A stretch of DNA of 9,421 nt from Limnoraphis robusta CS-951 (GTDB taxonomy: Bacteria; Cyanobacteriota; Cyanobacteriia; Cyanobacteriales; Microcoleaceae): positions 4,657 to 14,077 of the forward strand of contig NZ_LATL02000098.1 of the NCBI RefSeq assembly GCF_000972705.2, written 5' to 3'. Every line of letters begins with the position of its first letter. The stretch's first letter is position 1. Positions 6,451 to 9,421 of this stretch are shown here, one piece after another. The notes below the pieces were generated by a model. The model ran no database searches and was not told where the DNA came from. It was given only the letters and a program-made list of their open reading frames with translations. Position numbers and translations under genes: made by a program.

Positions 6451-8411
6451 ATTTGTAAAAAACCTTCAGGGTTCACAGAAAGCAATGTGCGTCGTTGTAA
6501 ACCTTCTTGATGTAAAATCTCGTTAGCGGCTAATAATCCACTGCTGACGGCTCGTTCCATTAAACCACAGGGAAAAGGCATTTTCACCCAATCTCCAGCA
6601 AACATTAAATTAGAAATACCGGAGTTGGTTTGGGGACGTTCTGCATAACTTCCGGGTGGATATCCAGCAAAGTTTTTTTGATTGACTAATTCTCGATGAA
6701 TTAACTGAGCAGATGTAAGTTCAGGGACAATTTCATAAAGTTCTTGTTCAAAGGTGGTGAGTAAGTGTTCTTGGGTGGGAAATTGGGATTCTTTGTAACA
6801 ATAAGCGTGCAGTTCAACGACAGTTCCCCCGGTTTTTTTATGCCAGTCAATAAATTGTTTTTGAATGCGATGATAGAGGGTAATACTATCGGTGAGTTGA
6901 TAACCGGATAAGGAGGTAAAGTTGCTATGTTCCCAAGGAAAATCTCGATCAAACCAAAAACGTCCAACAGCAAAAGGATCAGCAACTTGGAGTTTTTTGA
7001 TTTGTTTTTTTACTGTTGAATTGACTTCACCTTTAGTTAAATCAAAGAGGTGTTGAACTCCTGGAATATCCGTCGCAAAAACATAGTAATCGGCTTTAAT
7101 TGTTGTTAAATTATTATTGTTAATTTCGGGGTTAAAAGCCACAAGTTTAACTTGTTCGGGTTGACGTTGAATCACTGTAAATTTCGCTAAGTTTCGTTGG
7201 GCTGGCCCGGAAATAACGGTTCCATTTTGATCATAAACGGCACCATGACAAGGACAATAAAACCGTCCATCAACTGCGAGTTTAACGGTACAGCCTTGAT
7301 GAGTACAGGTTAAAGAAAGTGCTTCATTTTTGCCTTCAGGAATCGCATAAACATTATCTCCCGCTCCAAAATATTCCCAATCTTCTCCTATCCATTGATT
7401 CCTCGTTACCCAAAAGGGTACCGGGTTAAAATTATTGCCTTTAAAATAGGAGAGTGAATCGATTTTTCCGGCTTTCATTTGAATATTACTAACGGTTGCT
7501 TCGGTAATAATTTTACCGTTTTGTTGTTGAATAGATTCAGCAATGGGTTGGACTAAACTACTGCCCATATCTTGGCGGGTTCCATTGAATGCCAAGCCTT
7601 CAGGATTGCCGAAAAAGTAGAAGTGAAAAAACTGCATGAGTTCGGCTGCACTGAGTTTATCGGGTGCGTTTAAACTCGATTTTGCAAAGGGCAAAAAATA
7701 CAAATCATACAAGCCTTGAGGAAAATCTTTTTTGACCCAATTTGCAACGGATACCGCATCCAGTCGTTGAAAACTATCCGGTGTTTTAAATCCCCCAATT
7801 TCTCTAAAAACTTCCCAGTGAGCAGGTTTTGTGAGGTTGATTCCCCAACGGAGTCGGTTCGGAGAGGAAATGGCTAAATCAACAATATTCCAGGGAAAGG
7901 CTGAACGACTGGGACGAAAAACTTCGGGTTTGTATTGTTGATTTCTAAAGACAACTGAGTAAAATTCTAAAGACTGAAAATTTGCTTGAATATTTAGTTC
8001 ATTGATGATACTATTGAGATTATAATATTGAGGAAAGAAGCCATGAAAACCATGTTCCATTCTGAAGGTTTCATCACCCACTTGAATCAGCCAACTGGCA
8101 ATTTTACCCCCGAGTTGAGGAGATTTTTCTAAAAGGGTGACTTGAAATCCTCGTTGACTCAGTTCATAAGCACAGGCTAATCCAGCTAACCCCGCCCCAA
8201 CAATTACAACGTGTTTGGGTTGATTGAGAGTTCGAGGTAACTCCAGAGAATCTTGTTGAAAAATAGTGGGTTGCGGCTTATGGAATCGAGAATAACCAAT
8301 CAGCCCCGAAACCGCACTAACTCCTAGAATTTTAAGGGCTGTTCGTCGAGAAAAATTGGGTAATTGAGGCAAATCAGTAAATTGACTCATTAGGAATTTT
8401 AGGGTTAACAT
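6447..8411 (-). CDS. cruE: CruE/CrtU-type carotene desaturase/methyltransferase with inserted Rieske domain
   Basis: This 654-aa FAD flavoprotein would aromatise the beta-rings of carotene with an intramolecular methyl shift (beta-carotene to renierapurpurin, for cyanobacterial CruE). Domains in order are a twin-arginine signal (SRRTALK at 21-27, then a hydrophobic run to about 40), a Rossmann FAD motif (VVIVGAGLAGLACAYEL, 68-84; Glu95 for ribose), the CrtU-like EHGFHGFFPQYYNL (119-132), and an inserted Rieske [2Fe-2S] domain at about 355-425. The Rieske domain has CTHQGC (369-374) and CPCH (386-389), then the C-terminal FAD motif FAGDWVKMPFPCGLMERA (604-621). The Rieske site has the b6f-type disulfide cysteines 374 and 388. 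The start is uncertain: ATG 8411 directly abuts GGGAGG, too close for a normal ribosome site, while ATG 8390 gives 647 aa and a typical Tat N-region. Product chirality (chi versus phi ring) cannot be read from sequence. Confidence 0.82.
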   Translation of the reverse strand: MLTLKFLMSQFTDLPQLPNFSRRTALKILGVSAVSGLIGYSRFHKPQPTIFQQDSLELPRTLNQPKHVVIVGAGLAGLACAYELSQRGFQVTLLEKSPQLGGKIASWLIQVGDETFRMEHGFHGFFPQYYNLNSIINELNIQANFQSLEFYSVVFRNQQYKPEVFRPSRSAFPWNIVDLAISSPNRLRWGINLTKPAHWEVFREIGGFKTPDSFQRLDAVSVANWVKKDFPQGLYDLYFLPFAKSSLNAPDKLSAAELMQFFHFYFFGNPEGLAFNGTRQDMGSSLVQPIAESIQQQNGKIITEATVSNIQMKAGKIDSLSYFKGNNFNPVPFWVTRNQWIGEDWEYFGAGDNVYAIPEGKNEALSLTCTHQGCTVKLAVDGRFYCPCHGAVYDQNGTVISGPAQRNLAKFTVIQRQPEQVKLVAFNPEINNNNLTTIKADYYVFATDIPGVQHLFDLTKGEVNSTVKKQIKKLQVADPFAVGRFWFDRDFPWEHSNFTSLSGYQLTDSITLYHRIQKQFIDWHKKTGGTVVELHAYCYKESQFPTQEHLLTTFEQELYEIVPELTSAQLIHRELVNQKNFAGYPPGSYAERPQTNSGISNLMFAGDWVKMPFPCGLMERAVSSGLLAANEILHQEGLQRRTLLSVNPEGFLQI

Positions 8412-8412
8412 C

Positions 8413-8439
8413 CTCCCAAATTTACAGGGAGTTTGGGAG
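8413..8439 (-). promoter_or_regulatory. Leader hairpin that pairs the GGGAG just before the cruE start
   Basis: CTCCCAAA (8413-8420) and TTTGGGAG (8432-8439) are exact reverse complements with an 11-nt loop. In the cruE-like mRNA the 3' arm holds the GGGAG that touches AUG 8411, so folding would hide it. A second upstream CTCCC in the loop (mRNA sense) offers an alternative pairing. Confidence 0.45.
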
Positions 8440-8447
8440 TCCTCAGA

Positions 8448-8453
8448 ATTATA
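8448..8453 (-). promoter_or_regulatory. Putative -10 box of the cruE-cruH operon
   Basis: On the minus strand the hexamer is a perfect TATAAT, which would start transcription near 8441. The leader would then be about 30 nt to ATG 8411, or about 51 nt to ATG 8390. The -35 region is poor (best CTTAGA at 8475-8470, 16-nt spacer), so an activator or an alternative sigma factor may be needed. Confidence 0.5.
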
Positions 8454-8567
8454 CTTTTAAATTTTAAATTCTAAGGAAACCCATTTGATAGTAGCATTCT
8501 GTTGAGCATCTGGGAGATTGATAATCTTACTTAAAGTTTAAATTTTTGATTGATGATTTTAGTTGTG

Positions 8568-8602
8568 GAATTCTGAGTTTTTTATTAAAAAATCTAGAAT
8601 TC
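8568..8602. repeat. Imperfect 17-bp inverted repeat
   Basis: GAATTCTGAGTTTTTTA (8568-8584) pairs with TAAAAAATCTAGAATTC (8586-8602) at 14 of 17 positions. The mismatches fall together in the middle, and the arms end in GAATTC. The single-base centre means the tip of the stem must open to a loop of several bases. Being AT-rich with no terminal U-tract beyond the stem, it does not look like a standard terminator. It may be a cruciform, a remnant of a small element, or an operator. Confidence 0.5.
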
Positions 8603-8665
8603 AACCCAAAATAGTATAACCAAAATTATCCAAGTTTAAAAATGATTGAATGAGCGCTCAAAAAG

Positions 8666-9421
8666 ATGAAAAAAAAGTTTAAAAAATACTTCAAAATTTT
8701 ACTGATTGGTTTATTTATTGTTTCGATGGTAATACAGCCTGTTTTAGCTCGTGCTTCTCAGGAAGTTCTTACTGTTCAAACTCAGGAAGACGGCTTACAA
8801 CTCACTCAACAAGCTAAAGATTTATATCAAGCGGGACAGTTTGAAAAAGCGGTGGAGTATTGGCAGGATGCGGCAACGTTTTTTGCTCAAAACCGTGATC
8901 CAATTAATCAAGCAATGGCGTTGAGTAATTTAGCTTTAACCTATCAAAAATTGAATCAATGGCAAGATGCAGAATCAACAATTACCCAGAGTTTAACTTT
9001 ACTGCAATCTCTAAAAAAGTCGCGGGAAAATTCAAAGATTTTAGCTCAAACTCTTGATATTAAAGGACGCTTGCAGTGGGAGACAGGACAAATCCAAAAT
9101 GCAATTGATACTTGGGGAGAAGCGGCTAAAATTCATCAAGAGATGGGAGATCAAGCTCGACTTGCACAAAATAAATTAAACCAAGCTCAAGGGTTTCAAG
9201 ATTTAGGTTTATATCCGAAAGTTTGTCAAACTTTATTACAGGTTCTTGAGGTTGAACAGTCTATTGAACAGGGCTGCAATTTATCAGAAAATACGGTCAA
9301 TTTATTATTAGATAAACCCAATTCTGCCTGGAAGTTAGAAGGACTAAGAAGTTTAGGAAATTTACTGCTGGTTGTGGGTCAGATCGAACAGTCTCAGATG
9401 CTTTTAGAAGCGAGTTTACAA
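8666..9421 (+). CDS. Secreted TPR-repeat protein, 3' end cut by window edge
   Basis: The reading frame runs open from ATG 8666 to the last base (252 codons), so the gene continues past the edge. The N-terminus is a lysine-rich start (MKKKFKKYFK), a hydrophobic core (ILLIGLFIVSMVIQPVLA) and a likely signal-peptidase site after Ala28, so the product is predicted to be exported. Helical TPR-like repeats follow at about 44-75 (QQAKDLYQAGQFEKAVEYW), 80-115 (ALSNLALTYQKLNQWQDAE), 124-160 (TLDIKGRLQWETGQIQNAI), 164-199 and 221-252. In filamentous cyanobacteria, exported TPR proteins with this opening often end in a CHAT protease-like domain. That part, if present, is outside the window, so the CHAT assignment is inference only. 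The ribosome site is weak (AAAAAG). It is transcribed divergently from the cruE-like gene. Confidence 0.82.
   Translation, partial: MKKKFKKYFKILLIGLFIVSMVIQPVLARASQEVLTVQTQEDGLQLTQQAKDLYQAGQFEKAVEYWQDAATFFAQNRDPINQAMALSNLALTYQKLNQWQDAESTITQSLTLLQSLKKSRENSKILAQTLDIKGRLQWETGQIQNAIDTWGEAAKIHQEMGDQARLAQNKLNQAQGFQDLGLYPKVCQTLLQVLEVEQSIEQGCNLSENTVNLLLDKPNSAWKLEGLRSLGNLLLVVGQIEQSQMLLEASLQ

Larger units (their letters stand above)
8412..8665. other. AT-rich divergent intergenic region
   Basis: This is the upstream region shared by the cruE-like gene (-) and the TPR gene (+). Besides the cruE -10 box, leader hairpin and the inverted repeat at 8568-8602, TATAAC at 8615-8620 is a weak + strand -10 candidate for the TPR gene, without a matching -35. 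No coding sequence is supported. Confidence 0.5.

Noticed and set aside
6701..6985. Second minus-strand open frame inside the CruE-like gene
   Set aside because: Out-of-frame low-complexity Leu/Asn-rich translation within a conserved flavoprotein.
8651..8660. Perfect 10-bp palindrome TGAGCGCTCA just before the TPR start
   Set aside because: Several 10-bp palindromes are expected by chance in a window this size, and nothing else marks it as an operator.
8666..9421. Calling the last gene a CHAT-domain protein
   Set aside because: Only the signal peptide and TPR part are in the window; a CHAT domain would be in the missing C-terminal part.

Overview
The window looks like part of a filamentous, non-heterocystous-type cyanobacterial chromosome (Planktothrix/Oscillatoria/Arthrospira-like; genus is an inference). 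Five copies of the cyanobacterial HIP1 octamer GCGATCGC are visible (849-856, 1080-1087, 1146-1153, 2563-2570, 3811-3818). Codon use is AT-leaning, and the gene families (PucC-type MFS, CruE/CrtU and CruH carotenoid enzymes, a secreted TPR protein) fit a phototroph. No tRNA, rRNA, CRISPR array, transposase or phage structural gene was seen.

Layout from left to right. (1) The 3' part of an MscS-type mechanosensitive channel (+), cut by the left edge. (2) A 261-nt spacer with small repeats, then a two-gene cassette (+): a 181-aa protein with a C-terminal ribbon-helix-helix (RHH) domain and, 3 nt later, an acidic 197-aa protein of unknown family. (3) A perfect bidirectional terminator hairpin facing a PucC/BCD-family membrane transporter (-). 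(4) A divergent promoter region, then a 207-aa alpha/beta hydrolase that closely resembles animal ABHD14 proteins (+), and a stand-alone cyclic-nucleotide-binding-domain protein with no DNA-binding domain (+). (5) A two-gene operon on the minus strand whose end overlaps the cNMP gene by 19 nt: cruE-like (FAD desaturase/methyltransferase with an inserted Rieske domain and a Tat signal) followed, with an ATGA overlap, by cruH-like (Rieske oxygenase). (6) An AT-rich 254-nt spacer with a hairpin, and the 5' part of a secreted TPR protein (+), cut by the right edge.

The best functional story is the cruE-cruH operon. In Synechococcus sp. PCC 7002 the two named enzymes convert beta-carotene to renierapurpurin and then oxidise the C-18 methyl groups towards the aromatic dicarboxylic carotenoid synechoxanthin. 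Here the two genes are translationally coupled, and the first enzyme carries a twin-arginine signal and a cytochrome-b6f-type Rieske site, which suggests it works outside the cytoplasm. The ABHD14-like hydrolase and the RHH cassette are the other points worth following; the latter has no function I can recognise.
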